Assembly (NCBI GenBank): GCA_944385055.1
Contig: CALWVT010000001.1
Span: forward strand, 434,001-498,000
Direction: 5' to 3'
DNA: 64,000 nt
Origin: an uncultured Clostridia bacterium
GTDB taxonomy: Bacteria > Bacillota > Clostridia > Oscillospirales > Acutalibacteraceae
Part shown: positions 9,437 to 18,022 of the stretch, one piece after another
Layout: each line of letters opens with the position of its first letter
How positions within the stretch are numbered: the stretch's first letter is position 1
Translations under genes and position numbers: made by a program
Notes under the pieces: generated by a model
The model's database searches: none
What the model was told of the DNA's origin: nothing
What the model saw: the letters and a program-made list of their open reading frames with translations, nothing else

Positions 9437-10396
9437 GTGAAAATGGTAACAGTCGGCAAAAACGACGCCGGACAGCGTGTGGATAAATTTTTGACAAAGA
9501 CTTTTCCAAATCTTCCACAGTCCATGCTCTATAAATCCATTCGCAAGAAAGATATTAAAATTGACGGAAAACGCTGTGCAATCGATACGCGCTTGCAGGA
9601 AGGGAATGTGTTGTCGCTTTACCTGAAGGATGAATTTTTGCAGCAGCAGCCCGAACAATTTGATTTTTTGAAGGCTCCGGTGAAACTGCGCCTGGTTTAT
9701 GAAGATGAAAATCTGCTTCTTGTGGATAAGCAGCCCGGTTTGATCGTACATCCGGATATTCATTACCATTTTGACTCCCTTATTGCGCGGATCCAGCACT
9801 ATTTGTATGAAAAAGGAGAGTATGATCCGCACGCGGAACAAAGTTTTGCGCCTGCCCTTGTCAATCGGATTGACCGCAATACCGGCGGCATCGTGATGGC
9901 GGCCAAAAATGCCGAAACGCTGCGGATTCTCAACCAAAAACTGAAGGACCGCGAACTGGAAAAACGGTATCTTTGCGTTGTGCATGGCCATATGCCGCAC
10001 AAGGAAGCAATTTTAGAAGGCTTTTTGGAAAAAAATGAGCGGCAAAACCGCGTCTATATTTCCAAACATCCGGTTCCCGGCGGCAAGACCATCCGCACGC
10101 AGTACCGCGTTCTGGAAGAGAAGCGCGATTGTTCTCTTTTGGAAATTGCACTTCTGACGGGCCGTACCCATCAGATCCGTGCCCATCTCGCAAGTATTGG
10201 CCATCCGTTGATCGGAGATGGGAAGTATGGTACAAATGCGCAGAATAAGCCGTTTGGGCTCAAGTGGCAGGCACTGTATTCGTATAAGCTGCGATTCGCT
10301 TTCCGAACGGACGCCGCCTTTTTATCTTATCTCAATGGCCGGGAATTTCAGGCACAGGAAGTGTGGTTTCTGCCTCTGTTTGCGCAATGGCCGTGA
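9437..10396 (+). CDS. RluA family ribosomal/tRNA pseudouridine synthase
   Basis: Converts specific uridines in RNA to pseudouridine. The 319-residue protein has an N-terminal S4-like RNA-binding domain (about 13-75) and a RluA catalytic domain. The catalytic aspartate is in NRIDRNTGGIV (usual form HRLDRxTSG), and LLVDKQPGLIVHP and TGRTHQIRAHL are also family motifs. It starts at GTG 9437, seven bases after AGGAGGGC. The exact RNA target (RluC- or RluD-type) cannot be told from sequence alone. The following membrane-protein gene starts 15 bases after the stop, so both are probably on one message. Confidence 0.93.
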   Translation: MKMVTVGKNDAGQRVDKFLTKTFPNLPQSMLYKSIRKKDIKIDGKRCAIDTRLQEGNVLSLYLKDEFLQQQPEQFDFLKAPVKLRLVYEDENLLLVDKQPGLIVHPDIHYHFDSLIARIQHYLYEKGEYDPHAEQSFAPALVNRIDRNTGGIVMAAKNAETLRILNQKLKDRELEKRYLCVVHGHMPHKEAILEGFLEKNERQNRVYISKHPVPGGKTIRTQYRVLEEKRDCSLLEIALLTGRTHQIRAHLASIGHPLIGDGKYGTNAQNKPFGLKWQALYSYKLRFAFRTDAAFLSYLNGREFQAQEVWFLPLFAQWP

Positions 10397-10410
10397 GAGG
10401 AGGCAGCAGA

Positions 10411-11760
10411 ATGGAACAGAATCAATGGCCTGGATTTGAACCTGGATGCAGTATGCATCAACTTCGGTGTGCGTATAAAAAACAGCTGCGCAAGCTCCCA
10501 AAAGAGGACCCGCAGCGGGAAGTACTTCGAAAATCTTATAAGGAGCTGCAGGCACAGATCCGTGCCAGACAGACCGTCCGAGAACGCTTTCAGCGTTACG
10601 GTGTCGCCGCCGCTTTTGGCGCGGTCGGGCTCTTTTTGTTGGGATATCTGCTGCATGTTCTTTTGTTTGCAGTGACGCCAAATCTTTTTCCTTCCTCGCA
10701 GTACCCGGAACTTGCCCTGCGCTTCAGCAAGGCCTTGACCGGCTACACAGGGCATCTGCTCTTTTGCGCGGCAGCAGCGGTTTTTTATGTGATCTACTGC
10801 CTGCGCCGGCGCAAAAAGACGCGGCTGCGCCATATGTCCGCAGGCTTTCTGATCGGATGCGGTATTCTGGCGGTTGGGCTCTTCTTTCCCGCAAACCTTT
10901 TGAGCAACTCCGCCGCCCTATTGTGCGATTACAGCGCCGTGCAAAACAATCGATTTTTGACGGCTTCGCATGTGCAGGCGTCGTCTACCGTGTCCCGCAT
11001 GATTGCTCCTTTTGGGGAATCGCTGCGGCTGGATTCGAATTTGACGGTTTATTTTCCGAAAGAGGCCTATTCCGGAGAGGGAGACATTGTGACGGTGCGT
11101 TACTTAAAGTACACGCACGCAGCCGCGGAAATTTCCGTTGAACTGCAGAATGTACCGCTGGCCTCGTTTTCTCATGGAGAAGCGCAAAGGACATTGGAAG
11201 ACGGAACCCAGCTTTCAATGGGGCAAAATAGCGATACGCTTACCGCCAAGACCGCGGATGGAAGAATTTTTTCGACCCTCCTTCCAGGTCTTGAAGACAA
11301 CGGAACCATCGATCGCCGTTATGCAGTGGGAATGAGTAATCTTTCGGAGCAGACGCTTTTAGCTGCTTATACCGTTTTGGACGATACGGATCCGTATGTC
11401 AAAGCAGCGGCGATTGACCGCACAACGGCAGAAGTGCAGTCGGATTGGACGCTTCCCGGAGAGGTGATTTGCGCAATGGCAAACCATGACCCCTATTGCG
11501 TAATTCTCACATATGCAACGGAAAACACGCTGTTAAAACAATATTCCTATTTTTTAACCATTTATGATGCACAGAAGGATGCCGTCGTTTATCAGACGGA
11601 CACACCCCTGCAATCCAGCACGCTTTTAACACTGGGCGGCTTTCAGGAAGACAGCCTTTTTTTGATGCAGCCTTCCAGCCGGAAAGCGTCTCTTTCTTTT
11701 CCGCTTCCGGAGTCCCTTTTAAAAGCGCTGCGCTCCCCCATTGTGTCCTATCCCCAGTGA
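10411..11760 (+). CDS. Membrane protein with large outer domain, function unknown
   Basis: I do not recognise this 449-residue protein. A charged N-terminal region of about 60 residues, rich in Lys/Arg/Gln and probably helical, is followed by three hydrophobic segments near 62-86, 108-130 and 138-162. After these comes a soluble region of about 285 residues with many short beta-like stretches and an ASP/TRP-type repeat feel (DDTDPYVKAAAIDRTTAEV, GEVICAMANHDPYCVI), which may form an outer sensor or propeller-like domain. The start at 10411 has AGGAGG 7 bases upstream. It is co-directional with the pseudouridine synthase gene but I see no functional link. Confidence 0.8.
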   Translation: MEQNQWPGFEPGCSMHQLRCAYKKQLRKLPKEDPQREVLRKSYKELQAQIRARQTVRERFQRYGVAAAFGAVGLFLLGYLLHVLLFAVTPNLFPSSQYPELALRFSKALTGYTGHLLFCAAAAVFYVIYCLRRRKKTRLRHMSAGFLIGCGILAVGLFFPANLLSNSAALLCDYSAVQNNRFLTASHVQASSTVSRMIAPFGESLRLDSNLTVYFPKEAYSGEGDIVTVRYLKYTHAAAEISVELQNVPLASFSHGEAQRTLEDGTQLSMGQNSDTLTAKTADGRIFSTLLPGLEDNGTIDRRYAVGMSNLSEQTLLAAYTVLDDTDPYVKAAAIDRTTAEVQSDWTLPGEVICAMANHDPYCVILTYATENTLLKQYSYFLTIYDAQKDAVVYQTDTPLQSSTLLTLGGFQEDSLFLMQPSSRKASLSFPLPESLLKALRSPIVSYPQ

Positions 11761-11945
11761 TTGAAGCAGATAAAAATAGCACATCAAAACCATCTTCCTC
11801 TAGAAGGAATGGGAACCAGCGCAGCAGCATGCGCCGACTCCCGTTTTTTAGTCCATTCCTTTCACAATCGGCTTGTATTGCGCGGTCGATCAGCGCTGCA
11901 CAGGAAAAGACCGTAAAATGCAGAATCCGTAAAAGGGCGCAAACG

Positions 11946-11987
11946 AAAACCCTATGAGACTGGACTTTCCATGCCCATAGGGTTTTT
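11946..11987. terminator. Bidirectional terminator between the membrane protein and ygiQ genes
   Basis: AAAACCCTATG at 11946-11956 pairs with CATAGGGTTTT at 11976-11986, with T-runs on both strands. It separates the converging genes. The remaining intergenic bases from 11761 show no convincing gene. Confidence 0.8.
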
Positions 11988-12029
11988 GCGGCTCGAATCT
12001 GTCTTTACGCAGCTCTTTCCCGAAAGGGG

Positions 12030-13910
12030 TTAGCGTTTGTGAGCATGCGGCTTTTTCTTGGAATGCTTGGCAGATGGCTGCGGGCGCTTGGAAGGCGGTG
12101 CTTTATGAGAGGCTGAAGCCATGGGCGTCACCAGGCAGTGCTTGTCCCATCCAATCAGGTCTTCCCGGCCGGCAGCCTTCAGCGCCGCGATCACGAGCGG
12201 TTTGTTTTTGGGATTGCGGAATTGCAGAAGGGCGCGCTGTTCGCTTTTTTCTTTCCGTGTGCGCGCCACATAAACCGGCTTCATGGTCCGCGGGTCTAAG
12301 CCCGTATAAAACATGCAGGTCGAAAGGGTGCCGGGCGTAGGATAGAAATCCTGGACCTGCTGCGGGTCGTGCCCCGTTTTCTTTAGGTATAAAGCCAGCT
12401 GTACCGCGTCCTGCAGGGTGCAGCCGGGATGTGAGGACATCAGATAGGGAACCAGGTACTGTTTCATATTCCATTTGCGGTTTAGCTGTTCGTATTTCTT
12501 TTGAAAGGCCTCGTAAACTTCAAAGTGCGGCTTTCCCATATAATCGAGTGTGTGGTTGCAGCAGTGTTCGGGTGCAACTTTCAACTGACCGCTGATATGA
12601 TACCGGACGAGTTCTTCAAAAAAAGCGTCGTCATGCGAGGCCATCAGGTAATCAAACCGGATGCCGCTTCGAATAAAGACCTTTTTAATGCCAGGAATCG
12701 CGCGCAATTCCTGTAAAAGCTGCAGATAATCCTGATGGCTGGTGTCCAGGTTTTTGCAGGGCGTTGGCGCCAGGCATTGCCGTCCTTTGCACAGGCCCCG
12801 CTGCAGCTGCTGTTGACAGGAAGGGTGCCGGAAGTTGGCGGTTGGACCGCCGACGTCATGGATATATCCCTTAAAGCGGGGATTCTTTACAAATGCGCGC
12901 GCTTCCTTTAAAATTGACGCGTGGCTGCGGACGGTCACCATGCGTCCCTGATGGAAGGCCAGCGAACAGAAATTACAGTTTCCAAAACAGCCGCGGCAGC
13001 TTGCAATAGAAAATTCCACTTCGGCAAATCCGGGCACCCCACCGGCGGCGTCGTAGTCCGGGTGCCACATGCGCGCGTAAGGAAGGGCGTACACTTCATC
13101 GAGTTCCGGCGTCGAAAGCGGCCGCATAGGCGGGTATTGGATCAGATATTTTTGCCCAGACGGCTGCACGACCGTCCGGCCGCGTACACTGTCCTGTTCT
13201 TCACTTTGCAGTTTTGTAGCCAGCGCATAGGCCGTTTTGTCCTTGCGGACACGTTCGGCGCTGGGACATTCGATATAGGGCCCTTCCGGCGGCATCGAGC
13301 GGATAACGCACGTACCACGGATGTTGTCGAGGGCACGTACCGGAATTCCCTGTGCCAATGCCGAGCAGATCTCTGCAATTTGCAGCTCCCCCATGCCGTA
13401 CATTAAAATGTCCGCACCGCTGTCGACCAGGATGGAATTGCGTACGGAATCGCTCCAGTAGTCGTAATGGGCGAATCGGCGAAGTGAGGCTTCCAGTCCG
13501 CCGATGGCAATCGGGATATTCCCAAACGCTTCACGAATTCGGTTGCAGTAGACGATGACCGCGCGGTCGGGGCGAAGGCCCATTTTTCCGCCCGGCGAAT
13601 AGGCATCTTTGCTGCGATGCTTTTTTGCAACCGTGTAGTGGGCGACCATAGAGTCAATATTTCCCGCATTGACAAGGAACGCATAACGCGGCCGGCCCAG
13701 GCGCTGAACGTCTGCATCCGTGTGCCAGTTCGGCTGGCTGATAATGCCGACGGTGTAGCCGAGGTGTTCCACCCAACGGGAAATCAGGGCGGTGCCAAAA
13801 GAAGGATGGTCTACATAGGCATCCCCGGTTACCAGGATAAAGTCTAGTTGTTCAATGCCGCGGGCACGCAGGTCTTCCTTTGAAACCGGTAAAAACTTTT
13901 CTCGCTCCAT
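12030..13910 (-). CDS. YgiQ family radical SAM protein
   Basis: A large cytoplasmic radical SAM protein (UPF0313/YgiQ family, function not established). The SAM-binding 4Fe-4S motif CxxxCxxC is present as CFGNCNFC. The N-terminal segment (FILVTGDAYVDHPSFGTALI) and C-terminal segment (QDFYPTPGTLSTCMFYTG) are hallmarks of the family, and the tail is rich in Lys and His. Length 626 residues is normal. A longer frame exists, but the start at 13910 is chosen because GGGAGGG lies 7 bases upstream and the protein then begins like its relatives. It is a single-gene unit with its own extended -10 promoter and terminator. Confidence 0.92.
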   Translation of the reverse strand: MEREKFLPVSKEDLRARGIEQLDFILVTGDAYVDHPSFGTALISRWVEHLGYTVGIISQPNWHTDADVQRLGRPRYAFLVNAGNIDSMVAHYTVAKKHRSKDAYSPGGKMGLRPDRAVIVYCNRIREAFGNIPIAIGGLEASLRRFAHYDYWSDSVRNSILVDSGADILMYGMGELQIAEICSALAQGIPVRALDNIRGTCVIRSMPPEGPYIECPSAERVRKDKTAYALATKLQSEEQDSVRGRTVVQPSGQKYLIQYPPMRPLSTPELDEVYALPYARMWHPDYDAAGGVPGFAEVEFSIASCRGCFGNCNFCSLAFHQGRMVTVRSHASILKEARAFVKNPRFKGYIHDVGGPTANFRHPSCQQQLQRGLCKGRQCLAPTPCKNLDTSHQDYLQLLQELRAIPGIKKVFIRSGIRFDYLMASHDDAFFEELVRYHISGQLKVAPEHCCNHTLDYMGKPHFEVYEAFQKKYEQLNRKWNMKQYLVPYLMSSHPGCTLQDAVQLALYLKKTGHDPQQVQDFYPTPGTLSTCMFYTGLDPRTMKPVYVARTRKEKSEQRALLQFRNPKNKPLVIAALKAAGREDLIGWDKHCLVTPMASASHKAPPSKRPQPSAKHSKKKPHAHKR

Positions 13911-13943
13911 GGAGGGGCCCTCCCGATAAAATAGAATGGTTTT

Positions 13944-13952
13944 ATTATAGCA
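13944..13952 (-). promoter_or_regulatory. Extended -10 promoter of the ygiQ-type gene
   Basis: Minus strand TGCTATAAT. No convincing -35 element. The predicted start lies about 27 bases before the ATG. Confidence 0.65.
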
Positions 13953-14031
13953 TGCTCCACTTCCTTTGGCTAGCATAAAAGGCGTCTCTGCGATGCATAC
14001 TGTAAGGGAACATGGAAAGGGAGCGTGTAAA

Positions 14032-14460
14032 ATGTTAGGCGTTTTATGGAGTGTACTGGCCGGTGCGGCCATGAGCTTGCAAGGGGTTTGGAATACACGG
14101 TTGAGCAGCCGTGTCGGTCTTTATGAGTCCAATCTTATCGTTCAGGGCATTGCGTTTGCACTGTCGGTACTGGCCGTTCTATTTTTAGGGAAAGGCAATT
14201 TTTCCGCATTGGCCGACGTCAATAAACTGTATCTGTTTGGCGGTGTACTGGGCATTGTGATTACGATTACGGTCATGCTTGCCATCAAGGGCATGGGGCC
14301 TACGGTGGCCATCTCCGTGATTTTGATCGCGCAGCTACTGGTTGCCGCTTTGATCGATGCCTTTGGATGGTTCGGTTCTGAAAAGATTCCATTTGGATGG
14401 CAAAAATATTTGGGATTGGGCCTTATGATTGCAGGAGTTTTGTGCTTTAAATGGAAATAA
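14032..14460 (+). CDS. YdcZ/DUF606 family small membrane transporter
   Basis: A 142-residue membrane protein with about five hydrophobic segments (around 3-20, 35-55, 68-85, 95-115, 125-140), typical of the single-domain YdcZ branch of the drug/metabolite transporter superfamily. The substrate is unknown. The early motif AAMSLQGVWNTRLSSRVGLYESNLI and the late one GWQKYLGLGLMIAGV fit the family. AAAGGGAG precedes the start at 14032 by 7 bases. It stands alone between the divergent ygiQ-type gene and the phosphoesterase gene. Confidence 0.85.
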   Translation: MLGVLWSVLAGAAMSLQGVWNTRLSSRVGLYESNLIVQGIAFALSVLAVLFLGKGNFSALADVNKLYLFGGVLGIVITITVMLAIKGMGPTVAISVILIAQLLVAALIDAFGWFGSEKIPFGWQKYLGLGLMIAGVLCFKWK

Positions 14461-14589
14461 AAGAGACTTTTCCGCACAGCCGTTTTGAAAGCGGTCCTGC
14501 AAAATTTTTCATACGGGCTTCCTTTTTCGCTCCTTTTTATGTATGGTAGAAGAAGGTACCGTTTATTTTTTCAAAAAAGGAGGTATTTC

Positions 14590-15327
14590 ATGAATCCAAT
14601 TCAAAAAGAGACGCTTTCCCTTTCCTTTCCCGGGAAAACGCCTCTTTCACACATAGTCGCGCTTCAATTTTCAGATGTGCATATCGGCCCCGGCTTTTCT
14701 CCGCACGCATTGGAGGAAGCCGTTCGGCAGATGCGGCAGGTTCATCCGGACCTTTACCTTTTTACGGGGGACTTAACTGGGCTGCGCCCCCTTGCGCGCT
14801 ATGCATCGTTTGTGATTGAGCAGCTGCATTCGTTGCAGGCGCCGCTTGGAAAGTGGGCTGTCTGGGGGAATCATGACTGCTGCGACAGCCCGGAATTGTT
14901 TCCAGAAGTGATGCGCCGAAGCGGGTTTGTGCTTCTGGAAAATACATATGCGCGTTTGTGGCCCGGAGGGCCTGTTGTTGGCGGCGTAAAGGATGGAATC
15001 CACTCTGAACCGAACCTTCTCCTTTTTCAAAATGTACAAGCGCCTTTCCGGCTTCTGCTGCTGCACGAGCCGGATCTGATCGATACGGCGCCTGCCAACA
15101 GTTTCGATCTGGCTTTGGCAGGTCACACGCACGGCGGGCAAATTTCCCTGCCGGTTATCGGCACTGTGGTTTTGCCGCGATATGGACGCCGCTATCCGGC
15201 GGGACTTTACAATGCAGCAGGCGGCAAACTGTACGTCAATAGGGGCCTTGGTACTTCGGACTTCCCGCTCAGGCTGGGGGTACCCGGAGAACTTACAGTC
15301 TTTCATTTGTGTATTCCGAGCGCCTAA
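14590..15327 (+). CDS. Metallophosphoesterase (calcineurin-like)
   Basis: A 245-residue enzyme of the calcineurin-like phosphoesterase family with all canonical metal motifs: DVHIG, GDLTG, GNHD and GHTHGG. This set points to a two-metal phosphoesterase close to the YkuE/YaeI group. YkuE-like proteins often have a membrane or export segment; none is seen here after the chosen start, so it may be cytoplasmic. The start at 14590 has AAGGAGG 7 bases upstream. The stop overlaps the converging C26 amidase gene by four bases. The substrate is unknown. Confidence 0.9.
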   Translation: MNPIQKETLSLSFPGKTPLSHIVALQFSDVHIGPGFSPHALEEAVRQMRQVHPDLYLFTGDLTGLRPLARYASFVIEQLHSLQAPLGKWAVWGNHDCCDSPELFPEVMRRSGFVLLENTYARLWPGGPVVGGVKDGIHSEPNLLLFQNVQAPFRLLLLHEPDLIDTAPANSFDLALAGHTHGGQISLPVIGTVVLPRYGRRYPAGLYNAAGGKLYVNRGLGTSDFPLRLGVPGELTVFHLCIPSA

Positions 15328-16040
15328 GACAGACGGTTTGCCCCGCTTGCAGCCTCTACGAAGGCATGGAATAGTGCCCGCGCGGAGGCGTCTACGGAGA
15401 ATAAAAATTCCGGATGCCACTGTACGGCCACCAGAAAAGGCATCCCCTGTCCGCAGATGGCCTCGACCACGCCGTCTGGCGCAACGGCAGCGGCGCAAAG
15501 CCCAGGTGCAACCGTGCGGACCGCTTGGTGGTGCATGCTGTTTACCCATTGACGCTTTCCCATGCAGCGCTCTAAAATTGTCCCTGGCATCAATTCGACG
15601 GGATGGATGGGCATCGTGTAAGGTGGCTGCTGTTCATGCAAAGCAGATGCCGGCATTTGCACGGAGAGATCCTGCCACAGCGTTCCTCCAAGTGCGACGT
15701 TTAAAATTTGAATACCGCGGCAGATGCCGAAAACCGGTTTTTTCCGGCGAAGCACCGCTTTGAGCAGAGCACATTCCATGTGGTCACGCGCAGGATCAAT
15801 TCGCCGGCAGCCGGGAATCGGAAGCTCTCCATACAATGCCGGATGCGGGTCGGGGCCGCCGCTCAAAAGAAAACCATCTAACCGTTCTGCAAATTGTTCC
15901 AGCTGCATGGAATCTTCCGTAAGTGGCAGCAATACGCCTTGTGCACCGCTGTGGGCCAGCGCGGAAAAGTAGTTGGGGTGCAGCTTGAGGATTCCGGAAT
16001 CCGGATCCACCTGTGGGGTGATGCCGATGAGCGGCCGCAT
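15324..16040 (-). CDS. Gamma-glutamyl-gamma-aminobutyrate hydrolase family amidase (C26)
   Basis: A free-standing class I glutamine-amidotransferase-like hydrolase, PuuD/peptidase C26 type, that splits gamma-glutamyl amide bonds. The nucleophile is C107 in FGICRGIQ; the His/Glu pair is in VQWHPE near 210. The N-terminus MRPLIGITPQ and LLSGGPDPHPALYGE are typical. Length 238 residues is normal. AAGGAGG precedes the ATG by 7 bases. The gene lies 18 bases after the ylmC-like gene on the same strand and may be co-transcribed with it. The natural substrate is not certain. Confidence 0.9.
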   Translation of the reverse strand: MRPLIGITPQVDPDSGILKLHPNYFSALAHSGAQGVLLPLTEDSMQLEQFAERLDGFLLSGGPDPHPALYGELPIPGCRRIDPARDHMECALLKAVLRRKKPVFGICRGIQILNVALGGTLWQDLSVQMPASALHEQQPPYTMPIHPVELMPGTILERCMGKRQWVNSMHHQAVRTVAPGLCAAAVAPDGVVEAICGQGMPFLVAVQWHPEFLFSVDASARALFHAFVEAASGANRLS

Positions 16041-16058
16041 CGTTTTTCCTCCTTCTAT

Positions 16059-16388
16059 TTAGGATATGGGCATTTTCAAAGATGTATCCGGTGTACTTTC
16101 AGAAGTCGGCTGTGTCGAAGTGCGCTGCTTTTGCCGCGGCTTTTTTAGAACCGGCGGCGTATCCACCAGGATAATGTCCTCGCCAATGATCCGAATTTCC
16201 GACCAGGGGATCACGCGGTCTTCTTCTCGTCCCAACAGGCCAAATAAGCGCAGACGGCCATAAAGGACAAGGGACAGGATTTTTGCCGTCGCCGTATCAA
16301 TTTCCAAATCGCCCACCGTACCCAGTCTCGTACCGTCGCGGATATTGACCACTTCTTTACGGTGCAAATCGAACACCCGGCATTGCAT
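16059..16388 (-). CDS. YlmC/YmxH family PRC-barrel sporulation protein
   Basis: A 109-residue protein with a PRC-barrel-like domain over the first 80 residues (VFDLHRKEVVNIRDGTRLG, VIPWSEIRIIGEDIILVD), matching the YlmC/YmxH family annotated as sporulation-associated in Bacillus and Clostridia. The last 30 residues are a polar Ser/Thr/Gln-rich tail. AAGGAGGTGA precedes the start. In this window it lies about 1.6 kb from sigG, which fits a sporulation context, but its molecular function is not known. Confidence 0.85.
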   Translation of the reverse strand: MQCRVFDLHRKEVVNIRDGTRLGTVGDLEIDTATAKILSLVLYGRLRLFGLLGREEDRVIPWSEIRIIGEDIILVDTPPVLKKPRQKQRTSTQPTSESTPDTSLKMPIS

Positions 16389-16454
16389 GCCGTCACCTCC
16401 TTATCTTAACATGTATTCGTAAAGCGTCTGCCATATGCATAAAGCGCGGGCCTT

Positions 16455-17243
16455 TTATGAAGTCCTGCGGATTACGGCGCTGCGCAGTCCCATTTGCCGG
16501 CAGCGCAGGTCAGCGGTCTCTTTGTCCCAGTATACTAGGCCATTGGAGTCGTACGGATCGTTAAACCAGTATCCGGCGGCATCGTAACCGCATAAGACAA
16601 GACAATGCTCCCCACCGATCCATGTAAAGGAGGCGCCGCTGTCCTGCAGCGTCCAAGTCGTTCCCTGTGTGGGCGGTTTCATGTCAATGGTAGCCCACAC
16701 CAGCACGGGTTCATTTTTGGGCAGATACGTTTTTGCAAGTGTGGGCAAAGGCGTTCCGGTGGTATCGTATGCTTGCAGCAGAGAGGGCAGAAAGGTATTT
16801 ATCGTTTGGACTAAGACCGGCGGGTAACAGCCGTAACCTTGTTCGTCATGAGGATCTCCGACGAATGTATGGTCTGGATTTGGCCCAACAAGGGTATTCC
16901 CCACTTGTTTGAGCGGTTCCTGCGGGAGCCGCTCTAGAAATTTTTCCGAGCTGGCGGGAACGCCCCAGTAGTGCAGGAGCATCAAGGCACTGACGATCTC
17001 ACAGCCGGTTGGAAGAAGATTTTCCTGGCTGATATAAGGAACTGTGAGCTGAATCATTGTCTGCTGTGAAGACATTTGCTGCGGCACCTCCGCTTCTGGT
17101 GGAATCGATGCTGCGCTCGTCAAGCCGATCGCGCTGAGGCTGCATAGAATGCCGGCTATCACATGGAGCATTCGTTTTTTAAAAGATCCTGCACGCCTCG
17201 CTTTTTGGTTTCGTGCGGCGTTTTTACATTCCTTTTTGTCCAT
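16455..17243 (-). CDS. Exported C39-like cysteine peptidase family protein
   Basis: The 262-residue protein starts with a Lys/Arg-rich segment and a hydrophobic stretch at about 24-46 (signal peptide or anchor), so it acts outside the membrane. The rest is a papain-like Peptidase_C39_2 domain: likely catalytic C81 in LPTGCEIVS, H213 in GGEHCLVLCGYD and D229 in FNDPYDS. Relatives are common in Firmicutes but their substrates are mostly unknown. AGGAGGG precedes the start by 7 bases. The apparent -10 element abuts this ribosome site. It faces away from ppa. Confidence 0.85.
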   Translation of the reverse strand: MDKKECKNAARNQKARRAGSFKKRMLHVIAGILCSLSAIGLTSAASIPPEAEVPQQMSSQQTMIQLTVPYISQENLLPTGCEIVSALMLLHYWGVPASSEKFLERLPQEPLKQVGNTLVGPNPDHTFVGDPHDEQGYGCYPPVLVQTINTFLPSLLQAYDTTGTPLPTLAKTYLPKNEPVLVWATIDMKPPTQGTTWTLQDSGASFTWIGGEHCLVLCGYDAAGYWFNDPYDSNGLVYWDKETADLRCRQMGLRSAVIRRTS

Positions 17244-17257
17244 CTTTTTTCCCTCCT

Positions 17258-17286
17258 ATTATAGCATAGCAGGGCACTCTTTCAAA
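17258..17286 (-). promoter_or_regulatory. Candidate promoter abutting the C39-like gene ribosome site
   Basis: Minus strand TTTGAA (17286-17281), 17 bases, TATAAT (17263-17258) with an upstream TGC. The -10 ends one base before the SD AGGAGGG, so a start 6-8 bases on would remove the SD from the message. Confidence 0.5.
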
Positions 17287-17347
17287 CGATGTCGAATAAG
17301 AAATACATATGCTTTTCAAAAAATTTGTGAATCCTCTTAAAGGATGA

Positions 17348-17376
17348 TTGCATTTGCAGCAATGAAGTGTTACACT
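17348..17376 (+). promoter_or_regulatory. Promoter of ppa
   Basis: TTGCAT (17348-17353), 17-base spacer, TACACT (17371-17376) with an extended TGT before it. Predicted start near 17383. Confidence 0.7.
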
Positions 17377-17418
17377 AGACTGGAAAGGTCACATATGAAA
17401 GAACGAGGAGTGAAAAAG

Positions 17419-17949
17419 TTGAATATTTGGCATGATATTTCTCCCAAACGGATTCGCAACAATGATTTTGAGGCTGTCATTGAGATTTCCAAGGGCGGAA
17501 AGGCAAAGTATGAGTTAGACAAGGAAACCGGCATGCTTCGTTTGGATCGCGTGCTCTATACCTCTACGCATTACCCGAGCAACTACGGTTTCATTCCACG
17601 TACGCTTGCAAGTGATGGCGACCCGCTTGATGTGCTGGCATTGTGCAGCGAGGATATTCACCCGATGTCTTTGGTGCATTGCTATCCGATCGGTGTCATC
17701 GAGATGGTTGACAGCGGAGCAAAGGATGAAAAGATTATTGCAATCCCGTTTCATGATCCTACTTACAACAGTTATCAGGATATCAGTGATCTTCCAAAAC
17801 ATATTTTTGATGAAATGAGTCACTTTTTCTCGGTCTATAAGGCGTTGGAAGGGAAAGAGACCAGTCTAGAAGGTATTGAAGGACACGAAAAGGCAATTCA
17901 GATCGTACAGGAAGCCATTGACCGGTATTTAGATCATTTTTGCAAATAA
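17419..17949 (+). CDS. ppa: Inorganic pyrophosphatase (family I)
   Basis: Soluble Mg2+-dependent enzyme that hydrolyses pyrophosphate made in biosynthesis. The family I signature DGDPLDV is present within YPSNYGFIPRTLASDGDP; catalytic acidic residues are retained around it. I chose the TTG at 17419 (176 residues) since GAGGAG lies 8 bases upstream and the product then begins MNIWHDISPKRI as in relatives; an ATG at 17395, eight codons earlier, with a weaker site, is possible. The gene has its own promoter and terminator. Confidence 0.95.
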   Translation: MNIWHDISPKRIRNNDFEAVIEISKGGKAKYELDKETGMLRLDRVLYTSTHYPSNYGFIPRTLASDGDPLDVLALCSEDIHPMSLVHCYPIGVIEMVDSGAKDEKIIAIPFHDPTYNSYQDISDLPKHIFDEMSHFFSVYKALEGKETSLEGIEGHEKAIQIVQEAIDRYLDHFCK

Positions 17950-17962
17950 ACGGTGATAAACA

Positions 17963-17998
17963 AAAATCTGACGGGTGAAAGCTTCATCCGTCAGATTT
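17963..17998. terminator. Bidirectional terminator between ppa and sigG
   Basis: AAAATCTGACGGGTGAA at 17963-17979 pairs with TTCATCCGTCAGATTTT at 17983-17999. T-runs occur on both strands, serving converging ppa and sigG. Confidence 0.85.
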
Positions 17999-18022
17999 TC
18001 CGTATCTATACGCGGCAATGCG

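Noticed and set aside
11761..11945. A small RNA or short gene between the unknown membrane protein and ygiQ genes
   Set aside because: Short frames exist but have no ribosome sites, and I could not fold a convincing known RNA before the terminator.
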